Source: Azoarcus sp. (lineage in GTDB: Bacteria; Pseudomonadota; Gammaproteobacteria; Burkholderiales; Rhodocyclaceae). Taken from it: a stretch of DNA of 9,561 nt. Within the stretch, counting starts at the first letter, position 1. Each line of letters opens with the position of its first letter. The translations under genes and the position numbers were made by a program. This document shows, piece after piece, positions 1-5,867 of this stretch. Location of the stretch: the NCBI GenBank assembly GCA_031285365.1, contig JAITWP010000186.1, forward strand, positions 1 to 9,561, written 5' to 3'. Below the pieces are notes generated by a model. The model ran no database searches and had not been told where the DNA came from. It worked only from the letters and a program-made list of their open reading frames with translations.

Positions 1-1
1 C

Positions 2-328
2 AACGGAGCCAAAACCAATCCTGTTCCGGGCGAAAATGTCTGGACAGCCCTGCACTACGCCGCGTTCGAAGGCAAGCTTGATACCGTCGAACGCCTGCTT
101 GCCGCCAAGGCGGACATCAACGCGCTGACACCCAATTTGTCCAATGCCATCATGCTTGCTGCCCGCAATGGACACGTCGACGTCGTGCGCCGGTTGCTGC
201 AAACGCCCATTGATCTCGACCGTCGCAATGACCGTGGAATGAACGCCGAAGAGTGGGCGCAATCCAGGGGCAATACAAGGATTGCCAGCCTGATCGCGGA
301 GGCGCGCGTTGCGCGGAAGCACCGCTGA
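2..328 (+). CDS. Ankyrin-repeat protein, C-terminal part (5' end outside window)
   Basis: This open frame enters from the left edge and stops with TGA at 326-328, leaving 108 visible residues. Two ankyrin repeats are recognisable. The first has the signature TALHYAAFEGKLDTVERLL followed by a DIN turn; the second has the AARNGHVDVVRRLL helix pair followed by a DLDRRNDRG turn. A final degenerate half-repeat (AEEWAQSRGNTRIASLI) caps the array, and a short basic tail (ARKHR) ends the protein. Ankyrin repeats are protein-binding scaffolds. Secreted or periplasmic ankyrin proteins are common in proteobacteria, but the N-terminus that would show a signal peptide is missing, so localisation and partner are unknown. 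The gene ends 28 bp before the -35 box of the tRNA promoter, with no clear intrinsic terminator between. The family is clear; the specific function is not. Confidence 0.85.
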   Translation, partial: NGAKTNPVPGENVWTALHYAAFEGKLDTVERLLAAKADINALTPNLSNAIMLAARNGHVDVVRRLLQTPIDLDRRNDRGMNAEEWAQSRGNTRIASLIAEARVARKHR

Positions 329-355
329 TTCTTTTCGTGCGGGGCATCTTCTTGG

Positions 356-383
356 TTGACATGCCCGGATCGCCCCCTATAAT
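356..383 (+). promoter_or_regulatory. Consensus sigma70 promoter of tRNA-Gly
   Basis: A perfect -35 box TTGACA (356-361) and a perfect -10 box TATAAT (378-383) are separated by 16 bp. The predicted start is about position 390, some 8 nt before the mature tRNA. The discriminator just after the -10 box is G+C rich (GGCGCC, 384-389), a feature known from stringently controlled stable-RNA promoters; that control is inferred here, not shown. Confidence 0.9.
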
Positions 384-397
384 GGCGCCTCTCCCGA

Positions 398-473
398 GCG
401 GGAATAGCTCAGTTGGTAGAGCGCAACCTTGCCAAGGTTGAGGTCGCGAGTTCGAGACTCGTTTCCCGCTCCA
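398..473 (+). tRNA. tRNA-Gly (anticodon GCC)
   Basis: The 76-nt cloverleaf is complete. The acceptor stem is GCGGGAA (398-404) with TTCCCGC (463-469), the D stem is GCTC/GAGC, and the anticodon stem is CAACC/GGTTG. The seven-base loop TTGCCAA puts anticodon GCC at 431-433. The T stem is GCGAG/CTCGT (one G-U pair) around TTCGAGA. The discriminator base is T (470), as expected for bacterial tRNA-Gly, and the 3' CCA (471-473) is genomically encoded. It reads GGC and GGU codons. It stands alone behind its own strong promoter, and a pair of GC-rich hairpins follows two bases after the CCA. Confidence 0.98.
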
Positions 474-474
474 T

Positions 475-513
475 TCCCCTCCTGCGGAGGGGTGCCCCGA
501 AGGGGCGGGGTGG
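475..513. repeat. REP-like palindromic element (two tandem hairpins)
   Basis: Two adjacent perfect inverted repeats sit directly behind the tRNA: CCCCTCC (476-482) with GGAGGGG (486-492), loop TGC; then GCCCC (494-498) with GGGGC (502-506), loop GAA. A GGGGTGG tail (507-513) follows. There is no T-tract, so this is not a classical intrinsic terminator, though it could protect or trim the tRNA 3' side. From memory, similar CCCCTCC/GGAGGGG/GGGGTGG units are dispersed between genes in many proteobacterial genomes and resemble REP elements mobilised by RAYT (IS200-like) transposases. Only one copy is visible here, so repeat status is inferred. Confidence 0.5.
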
Positions 514-861
514 TTGCCCGGAAACGCGTGCACTCATTCAGAGCAAGGACAGTTGCGCGGAAACGCACATATCTATTTCAGGTAACGTCTCCAGAATTGC
601 TGCGCGCCGGAATTTCTCGTTTTAAGTGATACAAAATACACGGATGCCCTCAATACGGGGCAGCGCCGCGTTATGGTTCATACTAAAGTTCCTTATATAG
701 GGCATTCCTTGTTCCGGATAGAGAGATAGAAGAGAGCGAAAAATAATCGCTATCCTGTTTCTTTTATAAAAAAGCGGCAGTATCATTAAGAAACTCAACA
801 CGAAAGTGCTTGAGGAAGCTAAGTGATTATCTCACCGTCGGTATCCTGTTCTCTTATTTAT

Positions 862-865
862 GGAG
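862..865 (+). promoter_or_regulatory. Ribosome binding site for the DUF2802-like gene
   Basis: GGAG lies nine bases before ATG at 875. This supports that start over the overlapping frame beginning at 823, which has no such site. Confidence 0.6.
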
Positions 866-874
866 TAGCGGATC

Positions 875-1465
875 ATGCGACAATGGGTTTTTTGGTTGAT
901 CGCGCTGCTGTTGATCTATGGTGGCTGGCAGTTTCTTTGTGCCCTGCGTTCCGGGTTTCGTCGGCAGACAGTTCTGACGACTGCGAAGAAAATACCGGTG
1001 ACAAACCTGGATGACGATCTTTACAATTTCGTGCCTACATCGGTGAAAGAGCCGGAATCCGGTATGACCGTCGCTGTCTATTCACATAAACAATCAAGTA
1101 TCCCTATACCCGAAGAAGTGAAAGAAGCTCCGTTCGATTCTTTTGCCATTGAGTTGGAACTGCAGCGTTTGCGACTTGAAATCAGTACTCTGAGAGAGAC
1201 GGTCGATGCGCAGCAAAAAGAAATCGACTCCTTGCGTGCAAGCGAAAAAAACCAGACAGTGCCTCAAATCAAGTCCTCGATTTCATCCGTGCCGCAAGAG
1301 CCGGATATGTCTCCAGAGTATGACGAGGCATTGGCGCTGGCTCGCCGCGGAATCATGGCCGATATAATTGCCTCGCGCTGTGGCATCACCCGCGCCGAAG
1401 CCGATTTGGTCGCTTCATTGGCGGCGCGAGGGAGGCAACGGGAAGCAGCGGGAGAGGCGTTATGA
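875..1465 (+). CDS. DUF2802-like membrane-anchored coiled-coil protein
   Basis: This 196-residue protein has three parts. A hydrophobic segment at residues 4-22 with basic residues after it suggests an N-terminal membrane anchor. A charged, heptad-like stretch at 88-125 (ELELQRLRLEISTLRETV onward) looks like a coiled coil. The C-terminal segment 148-184, with YDEALALARRGI, IASRCG and ITRAEADLVASLA, fits the DUF2802 pattern, a short helical domain. DUF2802 proteins are known from flagellar/chemotaxis gene neighbourhoods in proteobacteria, and fliW two genes downstream agrees with that. The molecular role is unknown. The ATG has GGAG nine bases upstream. The stop overlaps the next start by ATGA (1462-1465), implying translational coupling. 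The 5' half looks lower in G+C than the rest of the window. Gene reality is well supported; the domain call is from pattern recognition. Confidence 0.8.
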   Translation: MRQWVFWLIALLLIYGGWQFLCALRSGFRRQTVLTTAKKIPVTNLDDDLYNFVPTSVKEPESGMTVAVYSHKQSSIPIPEEVKEAPFDSFAIELELQRLRLEISTLRETVDAQQKEIDSLRASEKNQTVPQIKSSISSVPQEPDMSPEYDEALALARRGIMADIIASRCGITRAEADLVASLAARGRQREAAGEAL

Positions 1466-2205
1466 GGCGGCGGCACCGGATTTTATTTCCTTCCGATTCT
1501 CGCAGAACGACCCTGCAGCGCCTGAAGCGGGCGGGATTGGCCGTGGCGGCAGCGCTGGTGCTACTGGTGGGCGTGCTGTGGTTTGGAGATGGTGATCGTC
1601 CGTCGTCGCCTCCAGTGTCCGCAAATGATGCTCCGATGCAGGCCGATTCCAATGCATCCGAACCCGCTGGCGACGAGTTGGCGCTGGTGCCCGATGCGGC
1701 AACGGGAGACGAACCTGCCGGGACTCCTGCTTCCGTGACCGGGGAAAACGAAAGTGCGCCCACGCCGGAAAACGTAGTTTCGGTGGAAAACGTAACCAAG
1801 CCGGAGGCTGACAAATCGGAGTTGCAAGCCAGCACATTTCCCCCGATGGAAACCAAGGCGCCTGAGAAACCTTCGGAAAAAACAGATAAACCCGCGAAAT
1901 CCCCGAAGGTCACTAGCACTCCCGTCAAGCCGGATTCTTTGTCGGATGGGTATTTTGTTGATTTGGGCGTGTTCGATGACACAGACCATGCCGGCAGGTT
2001 GCTTGATAATGCCTCCGCACTTGGGCTGCCCGCCCACATCCAGTCACGTGTCGTGGTCGGGCCTTTCCGTAGCAAGCGCGAGGCCAGGGCGGCGCGTGAC
2101 CGCCTGAGGAGTGTTGCAGAAGGAACCGTGTTGCCGCCGCAGAAAACTGCGACGGCAGGCGAGCGACCCAAGGCAAAACCAAGGTCGCGGCAGCGCGCGA
2201 AATGA
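1462..2205 (+). CDS. Single-pass SPOR-domain protein
   Basis: The 247-residue product has a basic cytoplasmic N-terminus (residues 1-23, including MRRRHR and RLKR) and one membrane span at about 24-41 (AGLAVAAALVLLVGVLWF). A long Pro/Glu/Thr/Ser/Ala-rich linker (about 45-160) is probably extended and periplasmic. A SPOR domain follows at 163-226, recognisable from YFVDLGVF, the helix with GRLLDNASALGLPA, and the closing VVVGPFRSKREARAARDRL. SPOR domains bind denuded glycan strands of septal peptidoglycan, so the protein probably reaches cell-wall division sites. FtsN and DedD share this architecture, but the low-complexity linker gives no orthology signal. The start is coupled to the previous stop (ATGA) and preceded by GGAG at 1451-1454. 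The tail after the SPOR domain is basic (RPKAKPRSRQRAK), which is unusual. Its place in a cluster ending with fliW suggests a cell-pole or flagellum-related role, but that is inference. Confidence 0.88.
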   Translation: MRRRHRILFPSDSRRTTLQRLKRAGLAVAAALVLLVGVLWFGDGDRPSSPPVSANDAPMQADSNASEPAGDELALVPDAATGDEPAGTPASVTGENESAPTPENVVSVENVTKPEADKSELQASTFPPMETKAPEKPSEKTDKPAKSPKVTSTPVKPDSLSDGYFVDLGVFDDTDHAGRLLDNASALGLPAHIQSRVVVGPFRSKREARAARDRLRSVAEGTVLPPQKTATAGERPKAKPRSRQRAK

Positions 2206-2226
2206 TCCGTCCCCGTACGGATCGTT
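2201..2226 (+). promoter_or_regulatory. Hairpin in the fliW leader
   Basis: A 10-bp stem, AATGATCCGT (2201-2210) with ACGGATCGTT (2217-2226), one T-G wobble, closes a CCCCGT loop. It begins on the stop codon of the SPOR gene and ends 10 nt before the G-rich ribosome binding site of fliW (2236-2241). No T-tract follows, so it is not a terminator. The 3' arm carries ACGGAT, which matches the core of CsrA binding sites; control by CsrA is a hypothesis. Confidence 0.5.
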
Positions 2227-2245
2227 CAATCTGTTGGGGGATCGT

Positions 2246-2680
2246 ATGAAGATTGAAAATCCGATATTGGGCGCCATTGAAGTTTCCGACGATAAAGTCA
2301 TCGAATTCCCGGCAGGATTGCCGGGGTTTGCAGACCTGCGCCGCTTCGGGCTCTTGCACGAAGAAGGCGGTGAAGGCAAGGTTCTCCTGCTCCAGAGTCT
2401 GGATGACGCCAGTGTGATGTTCTCGCTCGCCGGGCCGGAGCAACTCGGCATTACCTACGAGTTTCCGCTCACGGCTGAAGAAGAGAGTACGTTGCTCCTG
2501 TCCCGTCCGGAGGATGCCGTAGTAGCCGTCATCATCCGCAAGGGTGACGAGGCTCCGACCAGCGCCGGGCTGCGCGCCAACTTCATGGCCCCGGTCATCA
2601 TCAACATCCGGCAGCAGCGTGGTCTGCAAAAAGTAATCGACAAAGGCAGTTGCGACATCATTTTGCGCGTTCGCGGTTGA
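2246..2680 (+). CDS. fliW: Flagellar assembly factor FliW
   Basis: The 144-residue protein shows the FliW pattern. The N-terminal MKIENPILGAIEV strand is followed by IEFPAGLPGFADLRRFGLL (about residues 19-37), LLLQSLDD (47-54), and the C-terminal NFMAPVIINIRQQRGLQKVI (112-131). FliW binds flagellin in the cytoplasm. When flagellin is exported, freed FliW binds CsrA allosterically and relieves CsrA repression of flagellin translation. The length is normal for the family. I chose ATG at 2246 because GGGGGA lies five bases upstream and the alignable part of the protein begins there; the frame is open further upstream, but that segment is basic, unlike FliW, and overlaps the SPOR gene. No flagellin or csrA gene is visible in the window. 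An intrinsic terminator lies 30 bp after the stop. Confidence 0.95.
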   Translation: MKIENPILGAIEVSDDKVIEFPAGLPGFADLRRFGLLHEEGGEGKVLLLQSLDDASVMFSLAGPEQLGITYEFPLTAEEESTLLLSRPEDAVVAVIIRKGDEAPTSAGLRANFMAPVIINIRQQRGLQKVIDKGSCDIILRVRG

Positions 2681-2710
2681 AGCGCGGTCGGCTATCATTC
2701 ATCATTCCAA

Positions 2711-2745
2711 GGGGCGCGGAAAACCCGCGCCCCTTTTTAATTTTT
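2711..2745 (+). terminator. Rho-independent terminator between fliW and ridA
   Basis: A perfect 9-bp GC-rich stem, GGGGCGCGG (2711-2719) with CCGCGCCCC (2725-2733), closes an AAAAC loop. It is followed by TTTTTAATTTTT (2734-2745). This should end transcription of the DUF2802-SPOR-fliW cluster efficiently. Only 16 bp separate the end of the T-rich tail from the ridA start codon, leaving no room for a downstream promoter. Confidence 0.95.
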
Positions 2746-2761
2746 ATTCTCCGGAGTCGGC

Positions 2762-3142
2762 ATGAACCGCAAGATCATTTCCACTTCCAAGGCCCCTGCT
2801 GCCATTGGCGTCTATTCGCAGGCGGTGAGGGTTGGCGATACCGTTTATTGTTCCGGCCAGATCGGCCTGGAGCCGGAATCGGGGCAACTGGTCGAAGGGT
2901 TCGAAGCGCAGGCCGTCCAAGTGTTCGAAAATCTGAAAGCGGTTGCTTGTGCCTCCGACGCCACGCTCGCGCAAGTGGCGCGCATCACCCTCTACCTGAC
3001 TGACCTCGGCAACTTCGGCAAGGTCAATGAAATCATGGCGCGTTACTTCACCGAACCTTACCCGGCCCGTGCTGCCGTGGGCGTAAAGGAACTGCCACGG
3101 GGCGCGCAAATCGAGGCCGACGCCATTCTCTTCCTCGGCTGA
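2762..3142 (+). CDS. ridA: RidA family reactive-imine deaminase (YjgF/UK114)
   Basis: The 126-residue protein matches the RidA family over its full length. RidA hydrolyses reactive enamine/imine intermediates such as 2-aminoacrylate, made by PLP-dependent dehydratases, and so protects PLP enzymes in the cytoplasm. Visible signatures are APAAIGVYSQAV (11-22), YCSGQIGLEPESG (29-41) and the C-terminal YPARAAVGVKELPRGAQIEADAI. By alignment to E. coli RidA, Arg103 corresponds to the carboxylate-binding Arg105 and Glu118 to Glu120, so activity is expected. The ATG is preceded by GGAG (2753-2756), five bases away. The gene lies just after a strong terminator, so its promoter is not obvious. Its stop is 7 bp before the recG GTG start, pointing to cotranscription. 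Close subfamilies differ in substrate; the RidA assignment rests on the conserved Arg and Glu. Confidence 0.93.
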   Translation: MNRKIISTSKAPAAIGVYSQAVRVGDTVYCSGQIGLEPESGQLVEGFEAQAVQVFENLKAVACASDATLAQVARITLYLTDLGNFGKVNEIMARYFTEPYPARAAVGVKELPRGAQIEADAILFLG

Positions 3143-3149
3143 TCCTGTC

Positions 3150-5195
3150 GTGCCTGGAGCCGGGGCCAAGCCTGCAAAGGGGAACCGACAGGCGACCCTG
3201 CTGGCCCGGCTCGATATTCATCGACCGGAAGACCTCGTTCTTCACCTGCCCCTGCGCTACGAGGACGAAACGCGCCTCACGCCCATCGAGCAGGCCCAGG
3301 TTGGCGCGAGCGCGCAGATCGAGGCCGAAGTGCTCTCAAGTGAAATCACCCGGCCACGCCGCCAGTTGCTGGCCTGCCTGCGCGACGAGGCCGGTTCTGA
3401 AATCGTCGCGCGCTGGATCAACTTTTATCCCTCGCTGCAAAAGCAACTCGCGCCCGGCCATTGGGTCAGGCTGTTCGGCGAGGTGCGCGGCGGTTTCTTC
3501 GGGGTGGAGATGGTGCATCCGCGCCTGCGCCGGGTAATCAGGGATGAACCTTTGCCAGAGGCGCTGACACCTGTCTACCCGACGACCGCCGGACTTGGGC
3601 AACCGACCCTGCGCCGCCTGCTGGATGTCGCGCTGGAGACCGTGCCCCTGGACGAGCTTTTGCCTGCCGCGATCCGGCACCGGCTGGCGCTTCCCGGCTT
3701 TTCCGAGGCAATCCGCACGCTCCACCACCCTCCGCCCGATGTCGACGCGCACATGCTGGCGGAGCGCGAACATCCGGCCTGGCGACGGATCAAGTTTGAA
3801 GAATTGCTCGTGCAGCAATTGTCACTGCGCCGCGCCTATAACGCCCGCCGCGCCCATGAGGCCGTGTGTTTGCCGCTCGCCCGGACGCTGACTCATACCC
3901 TGCACGAACGTTTGCCGTTCGCCCTGACTTCGGCGCAACAGCGGGTGATGAATGAGATTGCCGCCGATCTTGCCGCGCCCCATCCGATGCAGCGGCTATT
4001 GCAGGGCGACGTCGGCAGCGGTAAGACCATCGTTGCCGCCTTTGCCATGTTGCAGGCGGCGGAAAATGGCTGGCAGGCCGTATTGATGGCTCCAACCGAA
4101 ATCCTTGCCGAACAGCATTACCGCAAACTTGCTGCCTGGCTCGATCCGCTTGGAATCGGCATTGCCTGGTTGTCGGGCGGACGCAGAAAGCGGGAAAGGG
4201 AAGCCGAACTCGCGCGCCTGCGTAGCGGCGAATGTCTGCTTGCCGTCGGAACCCATGCTCTGATCGAGACCCCGGTCGACCTGCCTCGGTTGGCGCTGGC
4301 GGTGGTCGACGAACAACACCGTTTTGGCGTGCGCCAGCGGCTGGCTCTGCGCGACAAGGGGTCTGCCGGGATACGTCCCCACATGCTGATGATGTCCGCA
4401 ACGCCAATTCCGCGCACGCTGGCGATGACTCACTACGCCGATCTCGATGTCTCCACGCTCGACGAACTGCCGCCGGGTCGCACGCCTGTTCACACCCATC
4501 TGGCTTCGACGGAGCGGCGTGCGGAAATCATTGCCCGCCTGAAAACAGCCTGTCTAGAAGGCCAGCAGGCATACTGGGTGTGTCCCCTGATCGAAGAATC
4601 GGAAGCCCTGCAACTGAAAACTGCGCTGGAAACCTGGGAAACCCTGAAGGAAGCCCTGCCGGAACTGCGGATCGGCCTCATTCATGGCCGTCTCAAGGCG
4701 GAAGAAAAAACGGCGGCGATGACGGCTTTTGCTGCGGGCGAACTGCACGTACTGGTGGCGACCACGGTGATCGAAGTCGGCGTGGATGTGCCCCGCGCCA
4801 GCCTGATGGTGATCGAGCACGCGGAGCGTTTCGGCCTTGCGCAATTACACCAGTTGCGCGGTCGGGTCGGACGCGGCGCGGCGCAATCCTCGTGCGTGCT
4901 GCTGTACGAACCACCGCTGTCGCCCACCGCGCGCGCACGGCTCAAGGTGATCTTCGAACACAACGACGGCTTTGCCATTGCCCGCGAAGACCTGCACATT
5001 CGTGGCCCTGGTGAATTCATCGGCGCGCGCCAGAGCGGGCTGCCGCTGCTGCGTTACGCCGATCTTGAACGGGACAACGCCCTGATCGAACCGGCCAGAG
5101 AGGTTGCCAGAGAACTGCTTGCCAATGATCCGGAAGCCGCCGACAAACTGCTCATGCGCTGGCTTGGTGGACGGGAAGGACTGTTGCGTGCGTGA
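3150..5195 (+). CDS. recG: ATP-dependent DNA helicase RecG
   Basis: RecG remodels stalled replication forks and branch-migrates Holliday junctions and R-loops. The 681 residues are close to the usual length (E. coli is 693). An N-terminal HLPLRYEDET segment and an OB-fold wedge domain (about 50-130) precede the helicase core. Motifs in order: Q-like motif ALTSAQQRV (about 255), Walker A GDVGSGKT (286-293), DEQHRFGVRQR (from 387, the RecG form of the DEAD box), SATPIPRT (from 416), IHGRLKAEEK, TTVIEVGVDVP (538-548) and QLRGRVGRG (568-576). The C-terminal IRGPGEFIGARQSGLP stretch belongs to the TRG region. The only plausible start is GTG at 3150, seven bases after the ridA stop; no Shine-Dalgarno site is visible, so initiation probably depends on translational coupling. 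The frame is open back to 3087 without another likely start. No motif is damaged. Confidence 0.97.
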   Translation: MPGAGAKPAKGNRQATLLARLDIHRPEDLVLHLPLRYEDETRLTPIEQAQVGASAQIEAEVLSSEITRPRRQLLACLRDEAGSEIVARWINFYPSLQKQLAPGHWVRLFGEVRGGFFGVEMVHPRLRRVIRDEPLPEALTPVYPTTAGLGQPTLRRLLDVALETVPLDELLPAAIRHRLALPGFSEAIRTLHHPPPDVDAHMLAEREHPAWRRIKFEELLVQQLSLRRAYNARRAHEAVCLPLARTLTHTLHERLPFALTSAQQRVMNEIAADLAAPHPMQRLLQGDVGSGKTIVAAFAMLQAAENGWQAVLMAPTEILAEQHYRKLAAWLDPLGIGIAWLSGGRRKREREAELARLRSGECLLAVGTHALIETPVDLPRLALAVVDEQHRFGVRQRLALRDKGSAGIRPHMLMMSATPIPRTLAMTHYADLDVSTLDELPPGRTPVHTHLASTERRAEIIARLKTACLEGQQAYWVCPLIEESEALQLKTALETWETLKEALPELRIGLIHGRLKAEEKTAAMTAFAAGELHVLVATTVIEVGVDVPRASLMVIEHAERFGLAQLHQLRGRVGRGAAQSSCVLLYEPPLSPTARARLKVIFEHNDGFAIAREDLHIRGPGEFIGARQSGLPLLRYADLERDNALIEPAREVARELLANDPEAADKLLMRWLGGREGLLRA

Positions 5196-5246
5196 ACGGG
5201 AGCCAGAACAGGTAACATTGCGCCCTGACCGAATGATGCTCCGCCC

Positions 5247-5867
5247 GTGCGGATACCTGATGTGACGATGCCTACACCGCCTGCCACAAAGATTCCGGCC
5301 ATTACGGTCGGCCTGCGCCCTTTCGATTCCCATCCTTTCACATTCGGCGGCCTGCCAGCAGTGTCGACGCTGCTGGCTACGATCTGCGCCCTGCCGGGTG
5401 GCGCTGTCCGCCTCGAATTCGTGCTCGAAGGCCGCATCGAAGCATTGCGCGTGCCGCAGGAGGATGCGCCGCCACCCGGCCCGTTGTGGCAACACACCTG
5501 CTTTGAGGCGTTCATTTCCGCGCCGGACGGGGAGAACTATCGCGAATACAACTTCTCGCCCGCCGGACAGTGGGCGGCAAGCGAATTTCTGCACTACCGC
5601 GAAATCGGGCACTCGTTTGAGGAGGAAAACCTTCCGCCTCCTACCATCACGACTGTCCGGCGCGAAAATCAACTCACCCTCATAGCCGAAATACCGCCCG
5701 CGCTGTTGCCCACTTCCCCCGTCCTGCGGGTCGGACTCGCGGCGGTGATCGAGCGCGAAGATGGAGAACTCGAATACTGGGCCGTCCACCATCCAGCCGA
5801 GCGCCCCGATTTTCATCATGCCGACGGCTGGACGCTGCGACTCGATACCCGACGGGTGACACGATGA
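5247..5867 (+). CDS. DOMON-like / CBM9-like domain protein
   Basis: The 206-residue protein resembles the DOMON-like family related to type 9 carbohydrate-binding modules (the group labelled DOMON_murB_like in conserved-domain collections). Conserved features are WQHTCFEAFI (81-90), YREYNFSPAGQWA (98-110), the strand LRVGLAAVIE (160-169), and YWAVHHPAERPDFHHADGW (177-195). These folds bind sugars or haem; no ligand is established for this group. No signal peptide is visible, so it is probably cytoplasmic. GTG at 5247 gives the longest form; ATG at 5268 (residue 8) is an equally possible start, as neither has a good ribosome binding site. The stop overlaps the next start by ATGA (5864-5867), so it is translationally coupled to the NamZ homologue and may bind muramyl sugars for it (inference). 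It follows recG by 51 bp without a clear promoter or terminator. Confidence 0.8.
   Translation: MRIPDVTMPTPPATKIPAITVGLRPFDSHPFTFGGLPAVSTLLATICALPGGAVRLEFVLEGRIEALRVPQEDAPPPGPLWQHTCFEAFISAPDGENYREYNFSPAGQWAASEFLHYREIGHSFEEENLPPPTITTVRRENQLTLIAEIPPALLPTSPVLRVGLAAVIEREDGELEYWAVHHPAERPDFHHADGWTLRLDTRRVTR

Larger units (their letters stand above)
474..874. other. Gene-free spacer between tRNA-Gly and the DUF2802-like gene
   Basis: I see no convincing gene in these 401 bp; short frames here lack family signatures and ribosome binding sites. The first 40 bp hold a REP-like double hairpin. Next is an imperfect 15-bp direct repeat, GTTGCCCGGAAACGC (513-527) and GTTGCGCGGAAACGC (552-566). From about 600 onward the DNA is clearly richer in A+T than its surroundings. 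It contains two copies of TATCCTGTT followed by pyrimidine-rich AT tracts (751-770 and 842-861). The promoter of the 875-2680 cluster should lie here. Weak -10-like elements exist (TATATA at 694-699, TATAAA at 765-770), but none has a good -35 partner, so I do not assign one. Confidence 0.7.

Noticed and set aside
684..709. Sigma28 (FliA) promoter: TAAAGTT at 684-690 looks like a flagellar -35 box
   Set aside because: At the required 11-bp spacing the -10 region is GCATTCCT, which shares only the first two bases with GCCGATAA.
474..874. tRNA-Gly as attachment site of an integrated element
   Set aside because: No repeat of the tRNA 3' end was seen downstream in the window, and no integrase gene is present.
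1386..2171. A 261-codon minus-strand open frame rich in Ser, Gly and Ala
   Set aside because: It mirrors the low-complexity linker of the SPOR protein; its composition is explained by that.
2111..2245. N-terminal extension of FliW by 45 residues
   Set aside because: The extra segment is basic, overlaps the SPOR gene and has no FliW similarity; ATG 2246 has a proper ribosome binding site.
4845..5819. A 324-codon minus-strand open frame across the recG end and the DOMON-like gene
   Set aside because: Both plus-strand genes have strong family motifs; the antisense product has none and spans two unrelated genes.
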